This document shows positions 10,536-19,304 of a DNA stretch of 64,000 bases, piece by piece. Position 1 is the stretch's first letter. Each line of letters starts with the position of its first letter. Location of the stretch: assembly GCA_016715505.1 (NCBI GenBank), contig JADJZY010000034.1:248001-312000 (forward strand), written 5' to 3'. Both the position numbers and the translations under genes were made by a program. The notes under the pieces were generated by a model, which was given only the letters and a program-made list of their open reading frames with translations, was not told the origin of the DNA and searched no databases. The DNA comes from Bacteroidota bacterium (GTDB lineage Bacteria > Bacteroidota > Bacteroidia > Chitinophagales > Chitinophagaceae).

Positions 10536-11033
10536 ATGCATCGGACTATTATAGGAGAACACTCGTTTGACCTTCAGGTGAAGGATGGAAAATATCAGTT
10601 GAATGGCCATGAAGGACATTTAGATCTTTTGGAAAAACAAATCGGAAGTTTTCATTGTGAAATTGATGGCGTATCTCATGAAGCGGACCTGGTTAAACTG
10701 GATACCGAAAACAAACAAATTACGCTCAGAATTAAAGGCCAGAAAGTTCAGGTTCAAATTCAGGAACCCGTTGATTTGCTGCTGGAGAAAGTTGGCCTGA
10801 AGATTGAAAAACATAAAAAAGTCAATCAACTAAAAGCACCTATGCCCGGCCTGGTGTTACGAATTTTAGTTGAACCAGGGCAAGCGGTTAGCGCTGGAGA
10901 GCCCCTACTTATTTTAGAAGCGATGAAAATGGAAAATGTATTTAAGGCCCATACCGATGTCGTGATTAAATCTATCCCCGTTACCGAAAAACAAGCCGTT
11001 GAGAAGGGACAAGATTTAATGTTATTCCAATAA
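10536..11033 (+). CDS. biotin/lipoyl carrier protein, acyl-CoA carboxylase biotin carboxyl carrier subunit
   Basis: A 165-residue protein with a C-terminal biotinyl domain. It contains KAPMPGLVLRILVEPGQAV and the biotinylation motif EAMKMEN, with Lys131 the expected biotin attachment site. The N-terminal ~90 residues form the small beta domain found in propionyl-CoA/acetyl-CoA carboxylase carrier subunits. It shuttles CO2 from biotin carboxylase to a carboxyltransferase; neither partner gene lies in the window. It starts 11 bp after the DUF2723 gene and ends 2 bp before the DUF4476 gene, so it is translated from the same message. Confidence 0.88.
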   Translation: MHRTIIGEHSFDLQVKDGKYQLNGHEGHLDLLEKQIGSFHCEIDGVSHEADLVKLDTENKQITLRIKGQKVQVQIQEPVDLLLEKVGLKIEKHKKVNQLKAPMPGLVLRILVEPGQAVSAGEPLLILEAMKMENVFKAHTDVVIKSIPVTEKQAVEKGQDLMLFQ

Positions 11034-11035
11034 AC

Positions 11036-11956
11036 ATGCAGATCAAGTATTTATTTTTATTCTGTTTCTTTTCAATCACCCAAACACTGTTTGCACAAGA
11101 AAGTTATGTGTACATTGAAGGCATGAAGGGAATCCCTTTTTATTTGATTCATAACGGCAAAACCGTTCCGTCCATGGGTAAAAACTATGTGCTTTGCCCC
11201 ATCCCGCAAAGTGGTGAACAACAAATTGATATCGCCTTTAATGGCGATTTGTTTCCCAAACAGCAATTTGTATTGGACGCAGTTCCCGGATCGGCATTTG
11301 CATTTAAACTCGCCAAAACAGCTGAAGATAAATTCTACCTCATTGACTTGGTGAATACCGGCAAAATTGTAGAAACCAACACTGCCGTGAATATGGCGCT
11401 GAGTACTTCCATCAACCAAATTAAATTTGCGCAGATTATACCGGATGAAACTAAGGTAGAAAAAGAAATAGAAAGTACAGAAAGTAACAAAGAAAAAAGA
11501 CGGAGAAGAAAACAGGAACTTGCAGAGCAACAAGAAACATTGGTTCAAAATTCAGAGCAGAAAACACCTGATTCAAATGGTGTTGTTCAAATTATCACCG
11601 CACAGCCTGCCGAAGCTCCTCAAAAAATAGAAACGCCTGCTCCGGTTAAACCCGTGAAGCAGGAACCGGTCTGCAAAAGACAAGCTTCTGAATCGGAAAT
11701 CAGTAATACGATTGATAAACTGAAACAAAAAAATGATGATGATACCAAACTCCTCATTTTAAAACGGAGAGATTTTACAGGTTGTGTAAATGTCGAACAG
11801 GTCAACCTCATCGCCGGTGTTTTTGATACTCAATATGGTCGATATGGTGCCATTAAATTTTTGCGGAATTTTACCAGCAACCCTGAAAAACTTTCCGACC
11901 TGGATTATTTGTTCAAATCCAACAGCTACAAAGAAAAATTGAAAACCTTATTTTAG
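11036..11956 (+). CDS. DUF4476 domain-containing secreted protein
   Basis: A 306-residue exported protein. The signal peptide MQIKYLFLFCFFSITQTLFAQ is followed by an N-terminal beta-domain, a charged low-complexity linker with a KEKRRRRKQELAEQQE block and Pro/Lys-rich segment (residues ~140-215), and a C-terminal DUF4476 domain of about 90 residues (ISNTIDKLKQKNDDDTKL...CVNVEQVNLIAGVFD...RYGAIKFLRNF). DUF4476 has no established activity; it is common in Bacteroidota envelope proteins. Last gene of the DUF2723 operon, convergent with scpA 7 bp away. Confidence 0.8.
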   Translation: MQIKYLFLFCFFSITQTLFAQESYVYIEGMKGIPFYLIHNGKTVPSMGKNYVLCPIPQSGEQQIDIAFNGDLFPKQQFVLDAVPGSAFAFKLAKTAEDKFYLIDLVNTGKIVETNTAVNMALSTSINQIKFAQIIPDETKVEKEIESTESNKEKRRRRKQELAEQQETLVQNSEQKTPDSNGVVQIITAQPAEAPQKIETPAPVKPVKQEPVCKRQASESEISNTIDKLKQKNDDDTKLLILKRRDFTGCVNVEQVNLIAGVFDTQYGRYGAIKFLRNFTSNPEKLSDLDYLFKSNSYKEKLKTLF

Positions 11957-11963
11957 GAGAAAA

Positions 11964-12753
11964 CTAATTCTGCTCCGGAAGCGGAATAATGATATCCTCG
12001 GGACGGTCATCATTCCATTCAAGAATAAAATTATTACGCCCTTCACCGACCATAATGCTCAGGTATTTTTGTTGTACCAACTCCAACAAAGCCAGGAAAT
12101 TAAAAATGGCGTGAATCCGTGTTTCGCAAGATTGAAAAATTCGTTCAAAAGCAATTTTTTTCTCTCTGAGCGCCCAATCTAACAGGAAGGATCGCTGACC
12201 TTCCATCGAGTAATTATATTTAACCACTACGTGCTGAGGCTTAATTAGGCGATCCTGCATGCGCTTCATTACTTTTTCGTAATTCTGAAAAAGTTTAAAC
12301 AAGGTAACCGATTGAATTTCGGTGCCTTCGCTCATAGTTTCACCAATATCGGCCAACTCCTTGAGCATGTTCCCCCGTTTGAATTGCAGCAAGCGCTCTG
12401 CTTCCATCATCTTCATATCCTCAGCAGATTCTTTGAAACGCTTGTATTCCAGAATCTTATCAATCAATTCCTTACGCGGATCAATTTCATTTCCAAACTC
12501 ATCTACCTCTTTTCTGGGCAGAAGCATTTTGGCTTTAATCCGCATCAATGTTGAGGCAAATAAGATAAACTCACTCGCCATTTCAATATTTAGCTCATCC
12601 AACTTTTGAATGTAGTCGAGAAACTCGTTGGTGATCGAAAAAATGGGAATATTATAGATGTCTATTTCATCGCGCTCAATAAAAAAACAGCAATAGATCA
12701 AAAGGACCTTCAAACTGATCAATTTTAATATTGTATGAAACGGACGTAGACAT
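11964..12753 (-). CDS. scpA: segregation and condensation protein A, frame broken near the N terminus
   Basis: Kleisin subunit that bridges the Smc head and neck with ScpB for chromosome condensation and segregation. The family core FFIERDEIDIYNIPI, EFILFASTLMRIKAKMLLP and the C-terminal winged helix (FNFLALLELVQQKYLSI) are clear. The expected start of the protein (NIKIDQFEGPFDLLLFF) is encoded in another frame, joined by an A7 run at 12681-12687 on the plus strand that should be A6. With that correction the gene starts at ATG 12753 and encodes 262 residues, the family's normal length. A -7 box (TACATTTG) lies 16 bp before this start. An uninterrupted but wrong N terminus can be read from 12791. 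Probably a sequencing insertion. Confidence 0.88.
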
Positions 12754-12768
12754 CGGATTTGTGGAGCC

Positions 12769-12776
12769 CAAATGTA
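12769..12776 (-). promoter_or_regulatory. -7 promoter element of scpA
   Basis: Minus-strand TACATTTG, perfect TAnnTTTG, with the repaired scpA start 15 bases downstream. It falls inside the spurious extension to 12791 and so supports 12753 as the start. No -33 box was found. Confidence 0.45.
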
Positions 12777-12872
12777 ACGTGCCGGACTCAAGAAACCTTG
12801 AATTGAGTGGGTTTTTTTTTGTTCAAATTCATCGTAATATTACAGCCCCCGATGTTTTAGGGCCTAACAAGC

Positions 12873-13706
12873 ATGATGCAAACCGAGACATTTTTTGACC
12901 TTTTTTTGACGGAACTCAAGGAACTTCCCGAGTTGTATCATTATTACAAATTCCACGACGATCCCGGTAAATTGGAGTTCCGTAAAAGCTATTTTATTCA
13001 GCGCCTCAATTATATCGAACATCAAGTTCGCCAACAAATTGCATCTGGCATCAAACATCCCAAAATATGGGACTGTGGTTGTGGGTACGGAACCACCTGT
13101 CTTTTTCTGGCAATGAATGGGATTGCCAGCTATGGAACCACCTTGGAGTTTTACTGGCCCTTTATCGAACAACGTAAAAAATATTGGTCGGCATATGGCA
13201 ACAGTGAATTGTTTCAGGCCGGCTACGAAAATGTCATGGACCAAAGTCCTGAAAAAGATTCCATCGATATCATCATCCTGCAGGACACCTTACATCATCT
13301 GGAACCCATTGATCAGGCCCTGAATACTTTTCGTCAAGTTCTACGACACCATGGCATTTTAATAGGCGTTGAAGAAAATGGATCCAATATCGTGCAAAAC
13401 CTTAAACTTTATAAACAAAGGGGCAATCGCCGGATCATTACCTTTTGGGATGAAACCCTTCAAAAGGAAATCACGATGGGGAATGAAAACATTCGAAGTA
13501 TCGAAAAATGGACTGAGCTATTATTGAAGCACCAGTTAAAAATCATTCCTGAAAGCACCGAATACATCCGGATATTCCCGCCCGCAATGTATAAGGAGCG
13601 AAATGCTGCACAAATGGCCCTGCGCGAATCACAAATCCAATCCACTTTCTTAAAAAAGTATTTCTTTTTTGGAATCAATTTTATTGCCCGTAAAATGGAT
13701 GTGTGA
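12873..13706 (+). CDS. class I SAM-dependent methyltransferase
   Basis: A 277-residue methyltransferase with motif I IWDCGCGYGTTCLFLAMNG near residues 65-83 and the post-I block DIIILQDTLHHLEPIDQAL near 128-146, followed by a long C-terminal extension rich in aromatic and basic residues. Substrate unknown. The layout (catalytic domain plus about 100-residue tail) is like methyltransferases in cell-surface polysaccharide loci. It is convergent with a GT4 glycosyltransferase and upstream of a polysaccharide export cluster, so sugar or lipid methylation is a reasonable inference. Confidence 0.8.
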   Translation: MMQTETFFDLFLTELKELPELYHYYKFHDDPGKLEFRKSYFIQRLNYIEHQVRQQIASGIKHPKIWDCGCGYGTTCLFLAMNGIASYGTTLEFYWPFIEQRKKYWSAYGNSELFQAGYENVMDQSPEKDSIDIIILQDTLHHLEPIDQALNTFRQVLRHHGILIGVEENGSNIVQNLKLYKQRGNRRIITFWDETLQKEITMGNENIRSIEKWTELLLKHQLKIIPESTEYIRIFPPAMYKERNAAQMALRESQIQSTFLKKYFFFGINFIARKMDV

Positions 13707-13752
13707 AAATCGATCAAGGTTCAGACCACCATAAAAATTGATCCCTGACCCC

Positions 13753-14876
13753 TTATTTAAGGGTCGATAAAATACTTTGATAAAATTGTTCGGCACTACG
13801 ATCCCAATCAAATTTAGCCGCTTGAGCATCACAGGCATGAATGAGTTGATTCCGACGATGTTCATCTTTGTAAAACAAACACATTTTTTCGGCAATATCC
13901 TGCACATCTCTTGGATTGGCGTACAAAGCAGCTTCACCGGCTACTTCAGGAATCGAAGTGGCGTCCGATGCAATCACAGGAATTCGACACTTTAAAGCTT
14001 CTAAAACCGGAATTCCAAAGCCTTCAAAGAGTGAAACAAAAACCAATCCGTATGCAGCACCAATCACCTTACTGAGTTCTTCTACCTGCATATAATCGTA
14101 TCGAATCACATCTTCTTTAAAAGGATGATTGGCGATTTTGGCTTCTATTTCTCCGGCATTCCAGGCATACCTTCCGATAATCAGCAACTTCATATTGCTG
14201 CGTTGTTTCTTTTTAAAAATGGTAAATGCCTCCAGTAAATTGACCACATTCTTACGGGGATGCAAGGCACCTGCAAAAACAAAATATTCAGCCCCTTCGG
14301 CATACTTTGCCCGAATTTGCGTTTTTCGTCAAAGTTTAAAGGTTTGTAATGGGCATTGGCACCGTTAAAAATCACATCAACTTTGGAGGGCTCTATGCCG
14401 TATGTGGAAACTATATCGTTCCGCGTATATTCCGAAACAGCTACAATTCGGTTGGCTCGTTTGGCGAACTTCGGTGAAAATCGCCTCAAATACCATCGAA
14501 ATTTAAGCGGCAAATGCTCTGGAAAATGTTCAAATGCCAAATCGTGCATCACCAACAAGGTAGGTGTTTGGGTTCTTAAACTCAAAAAACCATCCGTTGA
14601 AATAAAAATATCTGCCTGATGTTTTTTGAGGGCACGGGGAATGGCCCACTCGAACCACATCCACCATAAAAAAGGATGGCGAGCCGGTGGATTCAGAACT
14701 ACCGCTTCTACATTCTTTGCATATAAAAACGAAGGATCAAAAGGCCGGTCAAAGAAAAAAATAAACTGATGTTCAGGATGCATATTCACTACCCTGCGCA
14801 TGATTTCGTGGGTAAACCATCCAATTCCTTCCAGTTTCCCTTTGAGCAAAAACCTCGCATTGACCGCAATCTTCAT
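13753..14876 (-). CDS. glycosyltransferase family 4 (GT1/GT4 type), frame broken once
   Basis: GT-B fold glycosyltransferase of 374 residues after repair. The N-terminal half carries MKIAVNARFLLKGKLEGIGW and RIVAVSEYTRNDIV; the C-terminal half carries LHPRKNVVNLLEAF and the nucleotide-binding EGFGIPVLEALKCRIPVIAS with the E-x7-E signature of retaining family 4 enzymes. Probably adds hexose to a cell-surface glycan. Two overlapping pieces (about 14190-14972 and 13753-14265) are joined by restoring one base in the TTT at 14316-14318, which gives KIRAKYAEGAEYFVFAGALHP. The start is ATG at 14876, not 14972: a -7 box (TATATTTG, 14892-14885) lies 9 bp before it. Confidence 0.86.
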
Positions 14877-14884
14877 GACGGCAG

Positions 14885-14892
14885 CAAATATA
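14885..14892 (-). promoter_or_regulatory. -7 promoter element of the GT4 gene
   Basis: Minus-strand TATATTTG ending 8 bases before the ATG at 14876. It sets the start of the gene and implies a very short leader. No clear -33 box. Confidence 0.5.
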
Positions 14893-15079
14893 GCAGAGAA
14901 TTGCACAGATTCTTGTTGCCATTGCCTGAAAATCAGCTTAATGATTGCTTTACCGGTGGTAAAATCTCGCATGCCGGATAAAAATATCCCCTTATACTAA
15001 CTGAAAACAAATTTTCACTTAAAAAACGAAGCGACATAACATAAAACACTCAATCTTTGTAGGAACCGACCGATTTGGC

Positions 15080-17967
15080 ATGAAATGGATAATTTGTGGT
15101 TTGATGATACTTTTTGGGAGTCCAATACTTTTGGCTCAAAATTGGTATCATGCCCACCTCACTAAATCCGACGGTTTACCCTCTAACGAAATTTTTAATG
15201 TTTATCAAGACCAGCGCGGTTATATCTGGATTGCATCCGAAGAAGGATTGACCAAATATGATGGGATTCATTTCAAAAACTATTCAACGCCACATATGAG
15301 CAGTAAATCCGGCTCTTATATCAAAGAGGATGGATATGGTAGAATTTGGTATGGCAATTTTGACGGACAACTTTATTATGTTGAATCGGATAGTCTCAAG
15401 CCTTTGGCAAACAAACCCTTGGCTTCCATTCCTGCTGAATTTTTTCTTCGGGGAGATACCTTGATTTATGTAGATCGGAACCATTACCTAACTGGTATCG
15501 AACTTAAAAAAGATCGTATCTATTCCAGAAAACAAATTGATAAACGTTATACCAATTTCTATCAATTCGATAATAGGTTTCAGATTACCTCGGAGAATGG
15601 CGTAACCTTTTTTAATACCCAATTAGAAATCACTTCGTTCATTCCTAAAATAAATCAGGATCATGCTTCCAAAGTGATTCCCTATAATGACAAACTCTAT
15701 TCTTTGATATATAGCAATCATGAAGTCTTGATTCATGAAATGTCGGGGAATGTGATTCGTAAAATTTATCATGAAAAACAAAGCTCCCTTGTTCAGGGCT
15801 TCTTTATCGTTGACCAAAGTATTTGGGTACTCAAAAGGGATGGCGTGATAAAAATGAATCTCGATGGCACGGCAATTGTCAAAATGTTTCCGAACGAATC
15901 AGCCTCCCATATCATCAAAGATCGGAAAGGTTATCTCTGGATTACCACCAGTAACAATGGTATTTATATTTTGCCCCCCACCAATGGCAATAAAGAAATT
16001 CCTTTACCCCTTCAAACATTTGAAATGCGCTCAAGAAATGGCCATCTCTTTTTGTTTGATAAAGTTGGAAACATCTTTGCCCTCCAAAATAATTTGCTCA
16101 AACCCGTTTTGCAGTTGCCCAGTAAAAACTCATTCTATGATATCATTCAAATTGACCCAAGCAAAATAACTGCTTCTACTCTGCCTTATGACAATTTTAC
16201 CTTATTCAATTATCAGGGAAGTACTTTTATGGCTATCTCTACCGGAGTCAGAGCGTTCTCAAGATTAGAAGGTCATTTAGGATTAGTTTCAGCAAGTGGT
16301 TTTGTTGGCATTTTTAATCCGAATCAATCGAACCGAAATTCAAACAGCATTTGGGATAACTTTATATGGCAAAAGAATTATGATACATCCATTATACATT
16401 CTAAAAATATTTCTTCGATTTTACTAGACGTGCGTTCGAAATGCAATTCTTATGACCAGGATAACAAGATCGCCTATTTCTCCACCAATATTGGTTTGTT
16501 TGCACTTAACCCGGATACATTAGAGGAATTGCAGTATCAACAAAAACCTTTGTTCATTTCTAAACTTATTTCAGCCAAGGGGAAAAACTTTTTTTTGTCA
16601 ACGGTAGGTGAAATTTATTATCGCCCCCAAAAAGAGGCATTGATCAAATTGGATGGCCTCAACAAAATCGGGCCTTTTAAACTCATTCATCTCAAAGAAA
16701 ATACTCTGATTTGTGTCTCACATAGGGAGATTCGATTTTTGGATATTCCTTCTAACCTCAATGAAACTACTTCATTTACTGGAACCTATACCAATAAACT
16801 CCCTATACATGATGTCAACAACATTGAAACCCATGAAGATCAATTATACTTAGGACTCAGCAATAAGTTAATTATATTGGATAGCCTGCAAACGAGTGAA
16901 TTGGATTTATTTAATTTTGGCATCAATGAGATTTATACACCGGGGAAACATCTTCCGTATGAGCCTCAAACTAAAATATCATTTCGGGAAAACAATGTTA
17001 GTATTGGTTCTCTCTGCAAGATTATTACCATAGTATTCGCACCCTGGAATATCAGATTAATGATGAACAATGGATTGGTATAGACGTAAGATCCAACCTC
17101 ATTAATCTCGCTTCGTTAGCACCTGCCAGTTACAAAGTTCGTTTTCGAATTAACGGTGCTATCCAGAAAGATTCGGCCCTATTTATCATCCAAAAACCCT
17201 GGTATCTTTCCTGGAGCTTCCTTGCAACTTTATTTCTTCTTTCCGGCATAGCCACTTATGCCTTTTATTCGAATAAACTTAAAAAGAACAAACAAAAAAG
17301 TCATTTAGAATTAGAAAAAGCGATGCTGGAAAAGAACTTAAGGCAGTCGATGTTAAGCAGTATCAAAGCCCAGATGAATCCACATTTTTTGTTCAATGCA
17401 CTCAATACCATTCAATCATATATTTTAACGGAAGACAAGGACAATGCCGCAAATTATTTATCCAAATTCTCCAAACTCACCCGAAAAATTCTGGAGATGA
17501 GCGACAAGGAAAGGGTTAGCCTACAGGAAGAAATTGACGCCCTCATTTTATACATTGAATTGGAAAAAATGCGTTTCGATGACTTAAATTTCACCATTCA
17601 AATTGCGAAAGACTTAAATCCTGAAAAAGTGGGCATCCCTTCCATGATCATTCAGCCTTATGTGGAAAATGCCATTAAACATGGTCTGTTGCATAAACCT
17701 TCCGATAAAAATTTATCCATCCATATCCATCGTAAGGAACAAATCCTGATTATTGAAATTGAAGACAATGGTATTGGTCGGGTGCGCAGTGAACAAATCA
17801 ACAAAAACAAACCACATCATTCTTTTGCGGCACAAGCCAATATGAAAAGAATTGAACTTTTAAATCTTGAAAAAAACAATATTGGGGTTGCCTATACCGA
17901 CAAATATGATTCGGGCAATCAGGCCACCGGAACACTTGTCACCATTCAAATCCCCTTAGAAGCATAA
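15080..17967 (+). CDS. hybrid propeller-sensor LytS-type histidine kinase, frame broken once
   Basis: Membrane sensor kinase of about 962 residues. A signal peptide (cleavage after LLAQ) leads into a periplasmic two-component-regulator beta-propeller starting with SDGLPSNEIFNVYQDQRGYIWIASEEGLTKYDG and repeats of the GYLWITTSNNGIY type. A Y_Y_Y-like domain, one membrane span (FLATLFLLSGIATYAFY) and a coiled stalk follow. The C-terminal His_kinase domain has the phospho-acceptor in QMNPHFLFNALNTIQSYI, N-box MIIQPYVENAIKHG and G-box EDNGIGR. The frame breaks at TT 17008-17009, which should be TTT (restoring IGFSLQDYYHS); the pieces read 15080-17083 and 17323-17967, with the unread junction coding in between. 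Ends 2 bp before its LytTR regulator. Confidence 0.88.
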
Positions 17968-17969
17968 AT

Positions 17970-18713
17970 ATGATACGAGCAATAATTATTGATGATGAAG
18001 TACAAGCCCGAAAACTATTACAAGTGCTGTTAAAAAGCCATTGCAAACAAGTTGAGGTTTTGGAAGAATGCACAGATTTACCCAATGGTGTAAAGGCGAT
18101 CCGTAAACACAAACCGGATTTAATATTTCTGGATGTAGAAATGCCGGGACATAGTGGTCTGGAATTGTTGGATTTTTTTGATGAAAAGGAAATCGAATTT
18201 GGAATTATTTTTACTACCGCTTATAATGAATATGCCGTCAAAGCATTTAAATTATCTGCCATCGACTACCTGTTAAAACCCATTAGCGGCCATGATTTGG
18301 AAAAGGCCATCGAGCGTTTTGAACGTCTGCAGCATAAAAACCAGATAAACACCCCGGTTCTACCCGATAAACAGGAATCTAAAATTGCCATACCGGTAGG
18401 ACAAAGTATAAAGTTTATCGACCCGGACTCGATTGTTTTTTTGAAGGCTGAAAATACCTATACCGAAATCAACTTAAAGGATGGCAGCAAATTACTGGTT
18501 AGCAGAACTTTAAAGAATTTCGAAGATACACTCAAGCACGACCCTAACTTTGTGAGATGCCATAAGAGTTACATGGTGAACCGAAATTATATCGAAAACT
18601 ATGTAAAAAGTGATGGAGGATATTTGCAGTTAATCACGAAAACCGAAATCCCCATTAATACGGAATCTGTAGAAGAAATCATTCGGACCTTCAAATTGGT
18701 GAAACGAACTTAA
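17970..18713 (+). CDS. LytTR-family response regulator
   Basis: A 247-residue regulator with an N-terminal receiver domain (acidic D8-D9, phospho-acceptor D55 in LIFLDVEMPG, T/A-loop TTAYNEYAVKAF, K in YLLKPI) and a C-terminal LytTR DNA-binding domain from about residue 135 (VFLKAENTYTEI, LVSRTLKNFE, RCHKSYMVNRNYIE). It is the cognate partner of the upstream LytS-type kinase, 2 bp away and co-transcribed. LytTR proteins bind paired short direct repeats. Targets are not proven here, but the three small-RNA-like units and the polysaccharide cluster immediately downstream are the obvious candidates. Confidence 0.93.
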   Translation: MIRAIIIDDEVQARKLLQVLLKSHCKQVEVLEECTDLPNGVKAIRKHKPDLIFLDVEMPGHSGLELLDFFDEKEIEFGIIFTTAYNEYAVKAFKLSAIDYLLKPISGHDLEKAIERFERLQHKNQINTPVLPDKQESKIAIPVGQSIKFIDPDSIVFLKAENTYTEINLKDGSKLLVSRTLKNFEDTLKHDPNFVRCHKSYMVNRNYIENYVKSDGGYLQLITKTEIPINTESVEEIIRTFKLVKRT

Positions 18714-18826
18714 GGTCAACGAAAATCGATAAAGATGAACGCATGCCAAAAATCTAAAAATTTGATGGCTGTGCATTAATCGACAGCGCCTGTGGAAAAA
18801 ATCGAAGCAAAAAAGATGGCAATAAA
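18714..18826. other. spacer after the LytTR gene
   Basis: 113 bp with no gene and no clear terminator. It leads into the first of three small transcription units. Confidence 0.5.
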
Positions 18827-18857
18827 TTTGCATAAAAAAGTGAGGCATATATCTTTG
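18827..18857 (+). promoter_or_regulatory. promoter of small-RNA unit 1
   Basis: TTTG at 18827-18830 and TATCTTTG at 18850-18857, separated by exactly 19 nt: a full match to the Bacteroidota housekeeping promoter (-33 TTTG, -7 TAnnTTTG). Transcription should start about 5 nt after the -7 box. Confidence 0.75.
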
Positions 18858-18862
18858 TATCG

Positions 18863-18924
18863 TTTTCATAATAAAATGTTTTAGTTCAACATCTGAGACG
18901 CCCGCAAGGGCGTTTCAGTTTTTT
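18863..18924 (+). ncRNA. candidate small RNA, tandem copy 1
   Basis: A short transcript of about 62 nt. It has a 5' U/A-rich part, a small ATGTT-loop-AACAT hairpin, then an 11-bp stem CTGAGACGCCC/GGGCGTTTCAG closed by a GCAA tetraloop (18893-18918) and a T6 run: a textbook intrinsic terminator. The core is base-for-base identical in two further copies, each behind its own promoter. The longest plus-strand ATG frame is just Met-Phe-stop, so it is non-coding. Function unknown; no match to an RNA class I recognise. Confidence 0.65.
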
Positions 18925-18990
18925 AAGAAGTCTGGTTTTTCGGCTTCGTCAGAAAATTTCCTGCATCATCGTCTATTTTAAAAAACTTTT

Positions 18991-19021
18991 TTTGTCGAAT
19001 TAAAAACTCAATATATCTTTA
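18991..19021 (+). promoter_or_regulatory. promoter of small-RNA unit 2
   Basis: TTTG at 18991-18994, 19-nt spacer, TATCTTTA at 19014-19021. One change (final A) from the -7 consensus, shared with unit 3. Confidence 0.7.
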
Positions 19022-19026
19022 CCCTG

Positions 19027-19087
19027 TTTTCATAATAAAATGTTTTAGTTCAACATCTGAGACGCCCGCAAGGGCGTTTCAGTTTTT
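19027..19087 (+). ncRNA. candidate small RNA, tandem copy 2
   Basis: Core identical to copy 1: TTTTCATAATAAAATG at the 5' end, GCAA-capped 11-bp terminator stem ending at 19082 and a T5 run. Transcription should begin near 19026. Sequence after the T-run (CAGGAAGTCCGG) is closest to copy 3. Confidence 0.65.
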
Positions 19088-19150
19088 CAGGAAGTCCGGC
19101 TTTCGGTATCATTCCTCCATTCAATCTCCAGATCATTTTTATAATTTTTT

Positions 19151-19181
19151 TTTGCTGGATTCGAAATGCCACTTATCTTTA
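19151..19181 (+). promoter_or_regulatory. promoter of small-RNA unit 3
   Basis: TTTG at 19151-19154, 19-nt spacer, TATCTTTA at 19174-19181. Read-through from this promoter would enter the flippase gene at 19305. Confidence 0.7.
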
Positions 19182-19186
19182 CCCTG

Positions 19187-19247
19187 TTTTCATAATAAAA
19201 TGTTTTAGTTCAACATCTGAGACGCCCGCAAGGGCGTTTCAGTTTTT
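19187..19247 (+). ncRNA. candidate small RNA, tandem copy 3
   Basis: Third identical core with the same terminator hairpin and a T5 run. It ends 57 bp before the flippase start codon, so this copy could alternatively act as an attenuated leader of the polysaccharide export genes. Confidence 0.65.
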
Positions 19248-19253
19248 CAGGAA

Positions 19254-19291
19254 GTCCTGTTTTCATTTTTACCATTCAATTGGAACAGGAC
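19254..19291 (+). promoter_or_regulatory. hairpin in the flippase leader
   Basis: Perfect 8-bp inverted repeat GTCCTGTT ... AACAGGAC around a 22-nt loop, ending 13 bp before the ATG at 19305, where it could affect ribosome access or be an operator. The arm overlaps the GAAGTC segment shared by the small-RNA units. No T-run follows. Confidence 0.35.
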
Positions 19292-19304
19292 ATTCAAATA
19301 ATCC

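Larger units (their letters stand above)
18827..19247 (+). repeat. three tandem promoter-sRNA-terminator units, ~160-bp period
   Basis: Units start at 18863, 19027 and 19187 (periods 164 and 160 bp). A core of about 61 nt is identical in all three, and a short downstream GAAGTC-containing segment is similar. The rest of the spacers (~100 bp) has diverged, yet the TTTG and TATCTTT[G/A] boxes remain at a fixed 19-nt spacing. Conservation of promoter, transcript and terminator against divergent spacers argues for selection on three separate transcripts. Confidence 0.75.

Noticed and set aside
18877..18885. Mini-ORF ATG-TTT-TAG inside each small-RNA core
   Set aside because: Two codons only and no ribosome-binding site; more likely chance in an A/T-rich 5' end.
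18863..19247. Possible CRISPR-like array of three repeats
   Set aside because: Repeats are ~61 nt with ~100-bp unequal spacers, each with its own promoter and terminator; no cas genes.
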